Positions 45,604 to 53,403 are shown, numbered from the stretch's first letter. The stretch: 64,000 nt of DNA from Dissulfuribacter thermophilus (GCF_001687335.1 NZ_MAGO01000007.1:119205-183204), one strand, 5' to 3'. Program-made: numbers and translations. Notes: generated by a model not told the origin, from the sequence alone.

Positions 45604-45924
45604 ATGGCAACCGTAGAGTACAAGGGCAAAACTTTTGAAGTAGACGAAGACGGTTTCTTGGCAAGGGGTATGGAACAGTGGTGTCAGGAATGGGTTGACT
45701 ACGTTAAGGAACAGGAAGGAATTCAAGAACTTACTGATGATCACTGGAAGGTCATCAATGTTCTTCAAGATTACTTTAAGAAAAACGGCATCGCTCCAAT
45801 GGTCCGTATTCTTGCAAAGACCACTGGTTACCCACTCAAAAGGATCTACGAGCTCTTTCCCTCAGGACCAGGTAAGGGAGCTTGTAAGATGGCAGGACTT
45901 CCAAAGCCAACAGGCTGCGTCTAA
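45604..45924 (+). CDS. dsrC: DsrC sulfur carrier
   Basis: The 106-residue protein is a full DsrC: it ends with the redox-active arm GACKMAGLPKPTGCV, in which C94 and the penultimate C105 are separated by ten residues as in dissimilatory DsrC. TusE has only the last of these. In sulfur and sulfate metabolism DsrC forms the trisulfide released by DsrAB and reduced by DsrMKJOP. No dsrAB is in the window. AAAGGAGG precedes the ATG; a strong terminator follows. Confidence 0.95.
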   Translation: MATVEYKGKTFEVDEDGFLARGMEQWCQEWVDYVKEQEGIQELTDDHWKVINVLQDYFKKNGIAPMVRILAKTTGYPLKRIYELFPSGPGKGACKMAGLPKPTGCV

Positions 45925-45955
45925 TTGCGTTACAAATAAAAAGATTTTGTTTTTT

Positions 45956-45995
45956 AAAAAGCCCTTGTATTATAACAAGGGCTTTTTTTATTTTT
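45956..45995 (+). terminator. intrinsic terminator after dsrC
   Basis: GCCCTTGT (45961-45968) pairs with ACAAGGGC (45975-45982) around ATTATA, followed by seven T, and preceded by an A-run. This is a textbook rho-independent terminator, about 35 bp after the dsrC stop codon. Confidence 0.92.
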
Positions 45996-46001
45996 AGGCG
46001 C

Positions 46002-46095
46002 TCACAGGATAATACATCTGATTTGTTGTTGAGAGTTTTAGGTATAGTGAGTACGCATTCGTTCTTCTCCACCTAGTATCTGGTATATCCTGTGA
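46002..46095. repeat. 10-bp inverted repeat upstream of 46153 gene
   Basis: TCACAGGATA (46002-46011) and TATCCTGTGA (46086-46095) are perfect complements with a 74-bp spacer. They bracket most of the leader of the following gene. The function is unknown; a regulatory loop or a relic element is possible. Confidence 0.4.
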
Positions 46096-46152
46096 ATGCC
46101 TATAGGTAGAGGCATTGGAAAACCCACAATCTTTTGAGGACAGGAGTACGGT

Positions 46153-47703
46153 GTGCTGAGTCGAATCTTTCTAATCATTTTTTGTACCATCCTTCCTGTA
46201 CAGGTCTTTGGGCAGCAGATTGTCCAGCAACAACAAGAGCAGTTGATATCAATATTTGAGGATCTTAGGCCGATTCTTGCGCACATCGTCAGTGCCAAGG
46301 ACAAGATTGTAATAGATGTGGGCAAGATTCAGGGGGTAAAGAAAGGCGATCTGTTCAGTGTCTATATCAAGAACGGAGAGTTAATATCCCATGGAAAAAA
46401 ACTAGGATTTAAGAAGAATTTTGTGGGTGTACTTGAGGTTATTTCTACTGATCAAAATCGATCCACATGTAGGCTCATAAGTAGTCGTGGACCCATTAAA
46501 CGTGGAGCGGAGGTGGAGAGGTTTACAGGTTTAAGGGCCACCATAGTGCCAAAAATTCCCTTTGCATATCCGCAAGTTGCTATTTTATCCAAGGAACTCA
46601 AAGAACAACTTTGGTCTTTAAAATGGATAAATTCGGATTCACTTCCAGATGATCCAGATGATATACATGATATTGGACGCTTTGGGCTCGACCTTTTGTT
46701 CTTGGTGTCAAAGGATGGTATTTCAGTATTTAGTGCCCCTAAGAGGCTTTTGCGTTTCTATGCAATGGATCTCTCTAATATGTCCAGAGACAACGGCGCG
46801 AAATTATCCGTTTCTCAAAGATTGAGAAAAATAGATTTTAAGTTGATCGGAGCGCTGGAGACAGACGCAAAACAAGTAGTTGTGACGGATTGTGATAAAA
46901 ATGGATTGATAGAGGTCTACGCTTTGATTGGAGATAGCCTTTATGTTCAAGAATATGGATCCTCTCAGCTGAGTTATTCTATTCAGGTTGGAGAGCCCTA
47001 TACAGAGCTACACTCTCTTTCTCTTTGGTGTAAAGGGGCTATTTTGGCAATAAATGTTTTAGAAGAAAGTGTGGCCTTACACTCAAAAATCCTGAAACTT
47101 TCTCCTGACGGCATTAAAAATTTAGTAGATGATGTCAACCTATGGTTTAGGTTTGCGCCCCATGAGACGGGTGAGGCTATGGATTTGATTGGCCAGGAAT
47201 TTGTAAATGATCAACCACTTCAATACGGACGGCTCTATGTGCTTGGAGTGGGGCCAAATGGACTCATTTATCAAAGGAATATACTTTGCCCGAAGGAGTT
47301 CAGGCTCAACAAGGGTTTTTTCTTTAAAAAATACTATTTATTTGAAGATTCAAAGGGAAATTGGATAATTCAAACGTTAACTGGGAAAGTTAAGTCCATA
47401 GATCCATATGGTAGAGAGCAGGGTTTTAGGCCAGTCTTCAATCTTTCTGTTCCCTACAATAATTCTCCTGACCACGACAGCATCATAATACCATTATACA
47501 GTGCTGAAAATGATATGACTCAACTCTATATTTTATCCCTTGGGGACGGAGAGGTACGTCCATTTTCTGATCCAGTTGAGGGTAAGATAATAGGGTTGGA
47601 TGCCTTAAAACAGAAGATTTATTTGTCAGTTACCAGGAAAGATAAAGGAACTTTCCTTTTTGTTGGTCAACGCCAAAAAACTGTTCCCAATAAATACCAT
47701 TAG
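46153..47703 (+). CDS. secreted FlgT/VCBS-like protein of unknown function
   Basis: The 516-residue product has a signal peptide (residues 1-20, ending VFG). A short N-terminal region (about 45-125; KIVIDVGKIQGVKKGDLFSVY ... STCRLIS) resembles the C-terminal beta domain of FlgT. The rest shows FG-GAP/VCBS-like beta strands (VVTDCDKNGLIEVYALIGD; HDSIIIPLYSAENDMTQLYI) as in beta-propellers. Start GTG at 46153, with AGGAG six bases upstream. I do not know its function; such proteins are often periplasmic or outer-membrane-associated in sulfate reducers. Confidence 0.7.
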   Translation: MLSRIFLIIFCTILPVQVFGQQIVQQQQEQLISIFEDLRPILAHIVSAKDKIVIDVGKIQGVKKGDLFSVYIKNGELISHGKKLGFKKNFVGVLEVISTDQNRSTCRLISSRGPIKRGAEVERFTGLRATIVPKIPFAYPQVAILSKELKEQLWSLKWINSDSLPDDPDDIHDIGRFGLDLLFLVSKDGISVFSAPKRLLRFYAMDLSNMSRDNGAKLSVSQRLRKIDFKLIGALETDAKQVVVTDCDKNGLIEVYALIGDSLYVQEYGSSQLSYSIQVGEPYTELHSLSLWCKGAILAINVLEESVALHSKILKLSPDGIKNLVDDVNLWFRFAPHETGEAMDLIGQEFVNDQPLQYGRLYVLGVGPNGLIYQRNILCPKEFRLNKGFFFKKYYLFEDSKGNWIIQTLTGKVKSIDPYGREQGFRPVFNLSVPYNNSPDHDSIIIPLYSAENDMTQLYILSLGDGEVRPFSDPVEGKIIGLDALKQKIYLSVTRKDKGTFLFVGQRQKTVPNKYH

Positions 47704-47747
47704 CCTTGATCGCTGGTAACAAATTACAGAGGCTCTAGTGTGAAGTT

Positions 47748-48500
47748 TTACAACTTGCGTTCAAATTCGTTTTCCAGTTCCATAATGCGTTTTTTATATT
47801 CATTAATGGAAATTTTTGCACCTTTTAGCCCACCTCGAAGATTTATTTCGGAAAGATAAGGACTATCGGTATCTGGAGAGACCATTAGGTCGATATGGGC
47901 ATATGGAAATTTGCCACGCGTCATTACTTCCTTACACAATTGTAACTCTTGGTTGTTTAACTCATAGTGGCCAGTATCCCCTCCAAAGAATAGGTTATTC
48001 CTAAAGGTCCTGGTATTTTTTCGCCAGTATGCCTCAATATAGTCTCCTATAATGATTACCCTTATATCAAGGCAATTTGGTACGAAGGGTTGAAGTACAA
48101 AGGGGTAATCTAGATGGCCAAATGTAGTCTGATTGTATACCTGTTCAATATTTTCCCAGATGTGGATTCCAAGGCCGCAGTTCATGCGATCCTGTTTGGT
48201 GACAACAGGTCCTCTTAGGATTGAATTTGTTATTGCCTTGATCAGGTCATGACGGTCTCTAATTACGGTAGTGCCTGGGACCATCCAGCGTTTGTATATG
48301 TAAGCCTGTAGGCACTTGGATCTACTAATCTTTTGAGATAGGGCTGAGGGAAAGAGGATAACTCCTCGTTCACTGAGATCGAGATAAAGACTCTCCTCAG
48401 TAGGTTTAAGATTTAGAAGACCTATTACGCAATCTCCTTGTTTTAAATTGTCATAGTTGGCTCTAAACGAACTGTTATCTTTATAAAGTTTTCGTCCCAT
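47748..48500 (-). CDS. RimK/YheC-like ATP-grasp ligase
   Basis: The 250-residue protein has the ATP-grasp core: a KWMVPGT/VIRDRHDLIKAI region, LRGPVVTKQDRMNCGLGIHI (ATP-binding lysine and loop), FVLQPFVPNCLDIRVIIIGD, YAYWRKNT-like strand and the metal-binding IDLM ... YLSEINLRGG. Its closest general type is RimK-like glutamate ligases or YheC/D. It probably joins an amino acid to a protein or small molecule; substrate unknown. Sequence is close to the family minimum length. Confidence 0.65.
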   Translation of the reverse strand: MGRKLYKDNSSFRANYDNLKQGDCVIGLLNLKPTEESLYLDLSERGVILFPSALSQKISRSKCLQAYIYKRWMVPGTTVIRDRHDLIKAITNSILRGPVVTKQDRMNCGLGIHIWENIEQVYNQTTFGHLDYPFVLQPFVPNCLDIRVIIIGDYIEAYWRKNTRTFRNNLFFGGDTGHYELNNQELQLCKEVMTRGKFPYAHIDLMVSPDTDSPYLSEINLRGGLKGAKISINEYKKRIMELENEFERKL

Positions 48501-48625
48501 ATTTTCGTGCTCCTAATTTTAGATCCAAAGTTATAAGTTTCACTCACGAAAAGAAGTACTAAATTCTCAGTACTCAGTACTTTTCTAATTCCCTTGAAGG
48601 ACTCCTTTTTACAAAGTAATGTGTA

Positions 48626-48704
48626 TAATCTAAATCCTGCATCTTTAATAAAGATACCGAATGTGAGAAAGCCTGATGCAGGTGGCTCTGCAGTTTTTAG
48701 ATTA
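48626..48704 (+). promoter_or_regulatory. nested-stem leader upstream of pgi
   Basis: Outer arms TAATCTAAA (48626-48634) and TTTAGATTA (48696-48704) and inner arms CCTGCATC (48636-48643) and GATGCAGG (48675-48682) make a folded leader about 40 bp before the pgi start. The TAAATCCTGC word resembles the end of repeat copy B (18191), so it might be a short member of the same dispersed element. Confidence 0.4.
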
Positions 48705-48741
48705 TCTTTAAATTACCAAGAAAGTTGAGAGGAGGAAAGAA

Positions 48742-50424
48742 ATGTTTGTTCGACCATCATATCTCCCCTTGGATGACAAGCAGGAGGTTCTCAAGAGATT
48801 TCTGAATAAAGATCCTAGTCTTTGGTCTGAGGACCAGGAGACACAGGCTGCTATCTCGAATCGGCTGGGATGGATGGATTGTATTGAAGATATGAAGGCC
48901 CATCTTGGGGATATCAAGGCATTTTCCCAGGAGGTTAAACAAAAGGGGATAAAAGATATAGTGCTCTTGGGCATGGGGGGATCAAGCCTTGCTCCTTTGG
49001 TATTGAGTTCTATTTTGGGCCCGAATCAAGGTTATCCTGCTCTCAAGGTATTGGACACAACTGATCCTGAGGAGATAGACAGGACAAAAAAAGTTTTGGA
49101 TAGAGAAAAGACACTTTTTATTGTTGCCAGTAAGTCTGGTAAGACCATAGAACCCAATGCCCTCTTTGCATATTTCTGGGACTGGGTGAAGGGGCAGGAT
49201 GGTTCTCCAGGAAATTATTTTGTTGCAATAACCGATCCAGGCAGTCCTCTTGAGACCTTGGCTCAAGAAAAAGGTTTTTGGCGAACCTTTTTGAATAGAC
49301 CAGATATAGGTGGGAGATACTCGGCATTGACATTTTATGGTCTTGTACCTGCGGCACTTATTGGAATAGATGTTGAGCGCCTCCTCCTAGAGGGTGAAAA
49401 AATGGCAAAGACCTGTCTAAACACCCTCAAATGGGATGAGAATCCAGCATGTATTCTTGGAGAGTTTTTGGGCGAATATGGGGTGCAGAGTAGAGATAAG
49501 TTATCTTTATTATTTGACCCAAAGATTCGACCATTTGGCCTATGGCTTGATCAGCTCATTGCAGAAAGTACGGGTAAGGAGACAAGAGGGCTTGTTCCCA
49601 TAATAGGAGAGACTACTGGTATTCCAGGTTTTTATGGCGGAGAAAGGATATTTGTATATACAAGACTAAAGTCAACGCCAGCTGAGGAGAGTTTTGACGG
49701 GTTTATAAAAGAGCTAAGGGAAGCGGACTTTCCAGTATATGAAATCTTGATAGAGGATCCATATGAGATTGGAGGACAATTCTTTTTGTGGGAGATGGCA
49801 GTTGCACTTGCATCACACTTTTTTGCTGTAAACCCGTTTGACGAACCAGATGTCATTGCCGCAAAGGAAAAGACAAAACAAGCCATAGAAGTATATAGAA
49901 AAGATGGAAAATTCCCAGTAAAGTTTTGGGTAGATCCCAAGAGTAACATAAATTTCAGGGCCTCTTCAATGATAGCGGCCTCTATGAAGGGCCTTTCGAG
50001 GGCCATTATTGACCTCTTTCAGGTGTTGCCATCTTGGGGTTATGTGGCGTTTTTACCATATCTTCCATATGAGGATCGTATTGATGAAATCTTTCAAGAT
50101 ATGCGTCATCTAGTGAGGCAGGAAAAGGGATGTGCCACAACCTTTGCCTATGGCCCAAGATACCTACATTCTTCAGGACAGCTTCATAAAGGAGGACCTA
50201 TTTCAGGGGGGTATTTCATCTTCACTAGAAAGCGTGCCAAAGAATATGATGAGATCCCTGGTTATGGCATGAGTTTTTGGCATATGCAATTCGCCCAGGC
50301 ACTTGGAGACTTTGAGGCCCTTGAGTTGGCAAAAAAACGAGTCATCCATATACACCTTCCAGCTGATTATATGACTGGGCTTGAGACCTTTAAGAGGGTG
50401 CTCTCAAGGGCGATAAAATTGTAG
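48742..50424 (+). CDS. pgi: glucose-6-phosphate isomerase (transaldolase-associated type)
   Basis: The 560-residue sugar isomerase has two SIS domains: GMGGSSLAPLVLSSI, ASKSGKTIEPNALFAYF (phosphosugar-binding) and RYSALTFYGLVPAALIG, and the catalytic-domain region GYGMSFWHMQFAQALGD. It matches the C-terminal half of bifunctional transaldolase/PGI proteins, here free-standing. It interconverts glucose 6-phosphate and fructose 6-phosphate. An RBS (GAGGAGG) precedes the ATG. Confidence 0.85.
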   Translation: MFVRPSYLPLDDKQEVLKRFLNKDPSLWSEDQETQAAISNRLGWMDCIEDMKAHLGDIKAFSQEVKQKGIKDIVLLGMGGSSLAPLVLSSILGPNQGYPALKVLDTTDPEEIDRTKKVLDREKTLFIVASKSGKTIEPNALFAYFWDWVKGQDGSPGNYFVAITDPGSPLETLAQEKGFWRTFLNRPDIGGRYSALTFYGLVPAALIGIDVERLLLEGEKMAKTCLNTLKWDENPACILGEFLGEYGVQSRDKLSLLFDPKIRPFGLWLDQLIAESTGKETRGLVPIIGETTGIPGFYGGERIFVYTRLKSTPAEESFDGFIKELREADFPVYEILIEDPYEIGGQFFLWEMAVALASHFFAVNPFDEPDVIAAKEKTKQAIEVYRKDGKFPVKFWVDPKSNINFRASSMIAASMKGLSRAIIDLFQVLPSWGYVAFLPYLPYEDRIDEIFQDMRHLVRQEKGCATTFAYGPRYLHSSGQLHKGGPISGGYFIFTRKRAKEYDEIPGYGMSFWHMQFAQALGDFEALELAKKRVIHIHLPADYMTGLETFKRVLSRAIKL

Positions 50425-50516
50425 CCACTGCCCCAGTTGCTGGAGGGAATGTTTGTGTGCCAGATGGCTATTGAGTAGTTGTTGGGTGGTTGTTTTGTGC
50501 CCAAAATTCGATTCCT

Positions 50517-51527
50517 ATGCTTGGCATTAAGAAGATCGTTATTCTGTCCCTTATGGTCCTAGGCCTTTGGGTCCTTGGCACATGTGGTTATGTAATTATA
50601 GAAGGTTGGGGGTTTAGAGATGCTCTGTATATGACAGCTATAACCCTTTCCACAGTTGGCTATGGTGAGGTCAACCCTCTTAGTCCAAGTGGGCAGATAT
50701 TTACAATAATTTTAATAGTCCTGGGGGTTGGCCTCTTCTTTTATGGATTTAGTATATTATTTGATGCGTTTTTAGAGGGACACGTTAAGGGGTTTCTCGA
50801 GAGGAAAAAGATGGCCAAAAAGCTCAAGGACCTCAATGGGCATTATATAATTTGTGGTTACGGCAGGATAGGAAGCACTATTGCCTGCACACTATCTGAG
50901 CGTGGTCTTCCAGTCGTAATTATTGAAAACGATCCGGATGCCCTAGAGCAAATAAAAAAAGATGGTCATTTGTGGGTGGAAGGAGACGCAACAAGAGACG
51001 AGGTGTTGAAGCAGGCACGGGTTGAGGTAGCAAAGGGAGTTGTCTGTGTCTTGAAGTCCGATGCTGACAATGTTTACATAACAATTACGGCTCGTTGGTT
51101 AAATCCGGGATTATTGATCGTAGCCAGAGCAAGTGATCCAAGGGCAGAGACAAAGATGATTCAGGCAGGTGCCGACAGAGTGATTTCTCCCTATGAAATT
51201 GGAGCTAAGAGAATGGCCCTTGCTATTTTACAGCCAACAGTTACAGAATTTTTGGATTTAGCAGTTCACTCTGCCAAGTTTGACCTTACAATAGAGCAGA
51301 TAGAGATCAAGAAGGGATCAATGATCGAGGATAAATCCATTAAGGAATCTGGACTGCGTCAAAAATATGGAGTGACTGTACTTGCTGTTCAGGATCCAAG
51401 GAAACAGCTTATTTTATCCCCGGACCCAGAGTTTGTTTTGAAAGTGGGTTACATATTAGTGGCCCTTGGACCAATTGAGGGGCTCAATAGGCTCAAGAGT
51501 ATTGCAAAGGCAAGTGATAAGACTTAA
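50517..51527 (+). CDS. two-helix potassium channel with TrkA-N/TrkA-C
   Basis: The 336-residue protein has TM1 (about 7-27), the selectivity filter TVGYG (46-50), TM2 (about 60-80), then an RCK/TrkA-N Rossmann domain (IICGYGRIGSTIA, with the acidic IIEND terminator of the NAD-binding strand) and a TrkA-C domain. It is an MthK/Kch-type K+ channel. A TTG at 50490 opens the frame earlier; I chose the ATG at 50517, though neither has a clear ribosome-binding site. Confidence 0.88.
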   Translation: MLGIKKIVILSLMVLGLWVLGTCGYVIIEGWGFRDALYMTAITLSTVGYGEVNPLSPSGQIFTIILIVLGVGLFFYGFSILFDAFLEGHVKGFLERKKMAKKLKDLNGHYIICGYGRIGSTIACTLSERGLPVVIIENDPDALEQIKKDGHLWVEGDATRDEVLKQARVEVAKGVVCVLKSDADNVYITITARWLNPGLLIVARASDPRAETKMIQAGADRVISPYEIGAKRMALAILQPTVTEFLDLAVHSAKFDLTIEQIEIKKGSMIEDKSIKESGLRQKYGVTVLAVQDPRKQLILSPDPEFVLKVGYILVALGPIEGLNRLKSIAKASDKT

Positions 51528-51564
51528 TTTAATGCTTATCAAAATAGTATGAGGAGAATGAGCC

Positions 51565-51801
51565 ATGTACTTAGCGCCAACTCATAAATGGTATTTGGAA
51601 AGGATAATTTTCCTTATCGCAGGTACAGTGGTACTTGGTGGTACTCTTATGGGGCTGTTTGTGCACAAATACTGGTTTGCCTTTCCAATCCTTGCCGGTT
51701 TCAATATGTTAATCTTTGCTTTTACTGGTTTTTGTCCAATGGCTGTCGTTTTAAATAAGTTTGGAGTAGAGCCTCTTTGCGGAAAGGCAGAGGCAAGTTA
51801 G
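51565..51801 (+). CDS. DUF2892/YgaP-like small membrane protein
   Basis: The 78-residue protein has the DUF2892 pattern: a short N-terminus, TM1 (IIFLIAGTVVLGGTLMGLFV), TM2 (FPILAGFNMLIFAFTGFCPM) and the cysteine pair FCPMAVVLNKFGVEPLC. The domain is the membrane anchor of YgaP-type rhodaneses, in which the FTGFCP...L motif is conserved; here it stands alone. A GGAG site lies upstream. It follows the K+ channel gene by 37 bp. Confidence 0.85.
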   Translation: MYLAPTHKWYLERIIFLIAGTVVLGGTLMGLFVHKYWFAFPILAGFNMLIFAFTGFCPMAVVLNKFGVEPLCGKAEAS

Positions 51802-51804
51802 GCC

Positions 51805-52380
51805 TTAGCCCTTGTTGCACTGGATGGTCTCGTCTTCTGAGACAATAATATCCATTTTTTGGTCATGGGGATCGAGAGGGATCTTTTCCATGACCTGGAT
51901 TGAGAAGGCGAGGCCTATTCTTATTGCCCCTTTTGCTTCTTGTGAGAGAAATCTATCGTAGTAGCCTCCTCCATATCCATGGCGGCCACACCTTCTGTCA
52001 AACACACTACCAGGTACTATTACAACGTCAATGGAGTCTGGTGCGATTCTTTCCGCGGTGTTGGGATTAGGTTCCAATATTCCATATGCGCCTGGAACTA
52101 CGTCTGTCTCCCAGTTTTTTATTAGATAAGGGATTAGGCGCCTATCATCTATCACTGTCTTGGGTAAAACCACTGGCAACTTCTTTTTAAGGCGTTCTTT
52201 TATTGTCCGCATTGTAATTACTTCGCTCTTAAAATTGACATAAAACATGGGAAATCTGGCATTGGAATATGCCGTGATTTGTGTCAGTCTTTCCCAAATG
52301 GCGCCACTTTTTTGGGCCAACTCTTCAGGCGTAAGGGTGTCTCTTAGACTCAGTACTTTTTTTCTTAGTGAGGTTTTCAA
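51805..52380 (-). CDS. 5-formyltetrahydrofolate cyclo-ligase
   Basis: This 191-residue enzyme has the MTHFS signature: the N-terminal R-K-x-V-L-S-L-R-D, VPGSVFDRRCGRHGYGGGYYDRFL near the C-terminus in pieces, and GAYGILEPNP. It converts 5-formyl-THF to 5,10-methenyl-THF with ATP. It is encoded downstream of the putative sigma-54-controlled gene, overlapping it by 4 bp, so the two may be co-regulated. Confidence 0.9.
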   Translation of the reverse strand: MKTSLRKKVLSLRDTLTPEELAQKSGAIWERLTQITAYSNARFPMFYVNFKSEVITMRTIKERLKKKLPVVLPKTVIDDRRLIPYLIKNWETDVVPGAYGILEPNPNTAERIAPDSIDVVIVPGSVFDRRCGRHGYGGGYYDRFLSQEAKGAIRIGLAFSIQVMEKIPLDPHDQKMDIIVSEDETIQCNKG

Positions 52381-52844
52381 TAGGCTTTTCTTCCGGAAAA
52401 GAAAATTTTCATACAGGAATTTTTCTTCCCGAATTCTTCAGACCATATCGGCCTTGAAAGGGTATCTCTAAATCTAATTATTTTCCCTTGGGGAAAGAGA
52501 TGAATTGACTTTGCTACTATACATAGGCTTCCATCAGGACCATAAAACTTGGAACCCACGACCTTGACTTTCTGACCTTTCTGAAAGTTCAATGAATTTC
52601 TTTTTAAGTACCAACTGGGTGCTGTAAGAACTCTATATATTTTCCAATTAGTTTTTAAAAAGAAATTTGAATAACCCTTATAAGGAGTTTTAGCTTCATT
52701 TTGGACAACGCCTTTAACAACTACCTCTGTATTCTCATCATAGCCTATTTTTCCCGCATAAACTAAGGAGGCACTTAACATTACTGAAAAAACAGTGGCA
52801 ATTGACAACTGCTTGATATAAACACGACGTGTGTCTTGAGTCAT
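52377..52844 (-). CDS. periplasmic protein of unknown function, sigma-54-controlled candidate
   Basis: The 155-residue product has a signal peptide (cleavage after VYA, about residue 30) and a beta-rich body (VVVKGVVQNEAKTPYKGYSNFFLKT in pieces; FQKGQKVKVVGSKFYGPDGSLCIVAKSI) that suggests an OB-like fold of about 100 residues. It has no motif I know. A strong AAGGAG at five bases before the ATG at 52844 decides the start. A sigma-54-type promoter lies about 40-60 bp upstream and a palindrome array beyond that. It overlaps the folate enzyme gene by 4 bp. Confidence 0.7.
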   Translation of the reverse strand: MTQDTRRVYIKQLSIATVFSVMLSASLVYAGKIGYDENTEVVVKGVVQNEAKTPYKGYSNFFLKTNWKIYRVLTAPSWYLKRNSLNFQKGQKVKVVGSKFYGPDGSLCIVAKSIHLFPQGKIIRFRDTLSRPIWSEEFGKKNSCMKIFFSGRKAY

Positions 52845-52887
52845 ATTCACTCCTTATAAGCTTTTTAGGAATTTCCTATTTTTATTA

Positions 52888-52903
52888 TGCATGAATCGTG
52901 CCG
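52888..52903 (-). promoter_or_regulatory. sigma-54-type promoter P3 before the 52.4 kb gene
   Basis: On the minus strand the sequence reads CGGCACGATTCATGCA: GG and GC are ten bases apart, as in sigma-54 -24/-12 elements (consensus TGGCACG-N4-TTGCW), with two mismatches outside the invariant positions. The predicted start is near 52876, about 30 bp before the ATG at 52844. Confidence 0.6.
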
Positions 52904-52976
52904 TTTTTCGAAACATATTTTTTTGTTTTTCTGGGTTGCTTATAACATTTTGTTTTTTAGATTTTTTTTTGCTGAA

Positions 52977-53032
52977 GCGCAAAAAATGCATTAAGTGCAA
53001 TTTTTGCATTGACCTAAGTGCAATTTTTGCAC
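52977..53032. promoter_or_regulatory. activator-binding palindrome array (candidate UAS)
   Basis: Three related units occur in a row: GCGCAAAAAATGCA (52977-52990), GTGCAATTTTTGCAT (52995-53009) and GTGCAATTTTTGCAC (53018-53032). The second and third start 23 bp apart and have the form GTGCAA-N3-TTGCA. They lie about 90-145 bp upstream of promoter P3, where enhancer-binding proteins usually bind. Region 53040-53220 shows only a short hairpin GAGGCA/TTGCCTC and no gene. Confidence 0.6.
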
Positions 53033-53222
53033 TTTTTTGTCTGGGCGCAAAGGTTAATTTAAAATAGCTACAGAGGCACCCAGTTTATAGGTTGCCTCAG
53101 CTCAGGGCACTCTTAAAGTCCTGAATGGTTGGTATTTTCAGTCCCTAGACCGCAAGCGCCCTCTATATACGATATTTTTTAAGGTAAAGTAAAAACATCA
53201 GGTGTACAATAGGGATTTGAGC

Positions 53223-53265
53223 AAAAAAAGAAGGCCTTCTTGCGGAGGTTAACAAGAAGGCCTTC
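53223..53265 (-). terminator. strong intrinsic terminator ending the predicted small RNA
   Basis: On the minus strand GAAGGCCTTCTTG (53265-53253) and CAAGAAGGCCTTC (53242-53230) form a perfect 13-bp stem with loop TTAACCTCCG, followed by seven T (53229-53223). It would end transcription from the sigma-54 promoters P1/P2. It also lies downstream of the NtrC-type gene ending at 53525, though 260 bp away. Confidence 0.88.
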
Positions 53266-53321
53266 GGGGAGAGGAGGGTTGGGAGGGATAGGGAGTTTTT
53301 CTTGGCCTTTATTTTTCTTTA

Positions 53322-53338
53322 TGCATGTTCTGTGCCAA
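53322..53338 (-). promoter_or_regulatory. sigma-54-type promoter P2
   Basis: On the minus strand TTGGCACAGAACATGCA has the -24 TGGCAC and a -12 TGC with GG and GC ten bases apart. It is weaker than P1 at the -12 element (ATGCA for TTGCA). The predicted start is near 53311, giving an RNA of about 90 nt to the terminator. Confidence 0.65.
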
Positions 53339-53386
53339 TTTTTTCTTCTTAACTTGATAAGAAGTTCCCTTTTGATAAAATATTAA

Positions 53387-53403
53387 TGCAAGGTGCGTGC
53401 CAA
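53387..53403 (-). promoter_or_regulatory. sigma-54 promoter P1, perfect consensus
   Basis: On the minus strand TTGGCACGCACCTTGCA is an exact match to TGGCACG-N4-TTGCA, with GG and GC ten bases apart. Predicted start near 53376. An inverted repeat, ATATTGGATC (53404-53413) and GATCCAATAT (53479-53488), flanks the upstream DNA and might be a regulator or IHF-bent site. Confidence 0.8.

Larger units (their letters stand above)
53223..53376 (-). ncRNA. predicted sigma-54-dependent small RNA
   Basis: The region has no open reading frame. Two tandem sigma-54 promoters, P1 (53387-53403) and P2 (53322-53338), would start RNA near 53376 and 53311 and both meet the terminator at 53265-53223, giving RNAs of about 150 and 90 nt. 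The part from 53311 to 53266 is C/U-rich, with CTCCC, CCCTCCC, CCCTCC and CTCTCCCC in succession, and the terminator loop adds CCTCC. These are anti-Shine-Dalgarno words, as used by regulatory RNAs that block ribosome binding. Known sigma-54-driven sRNAs (Vibrio Qrr, LuxO-activated) have the same layout. Prediction only. Confidence 0.6.

Noticed and set aside
53223..53311. CsrB-like decoy RNA on the plus strand, since the region is rich in GGA words there
   Set aside because: The sigma-54 promoters and the T-run of the terminator are on the minus strand; no plus-strand promoter was seen.
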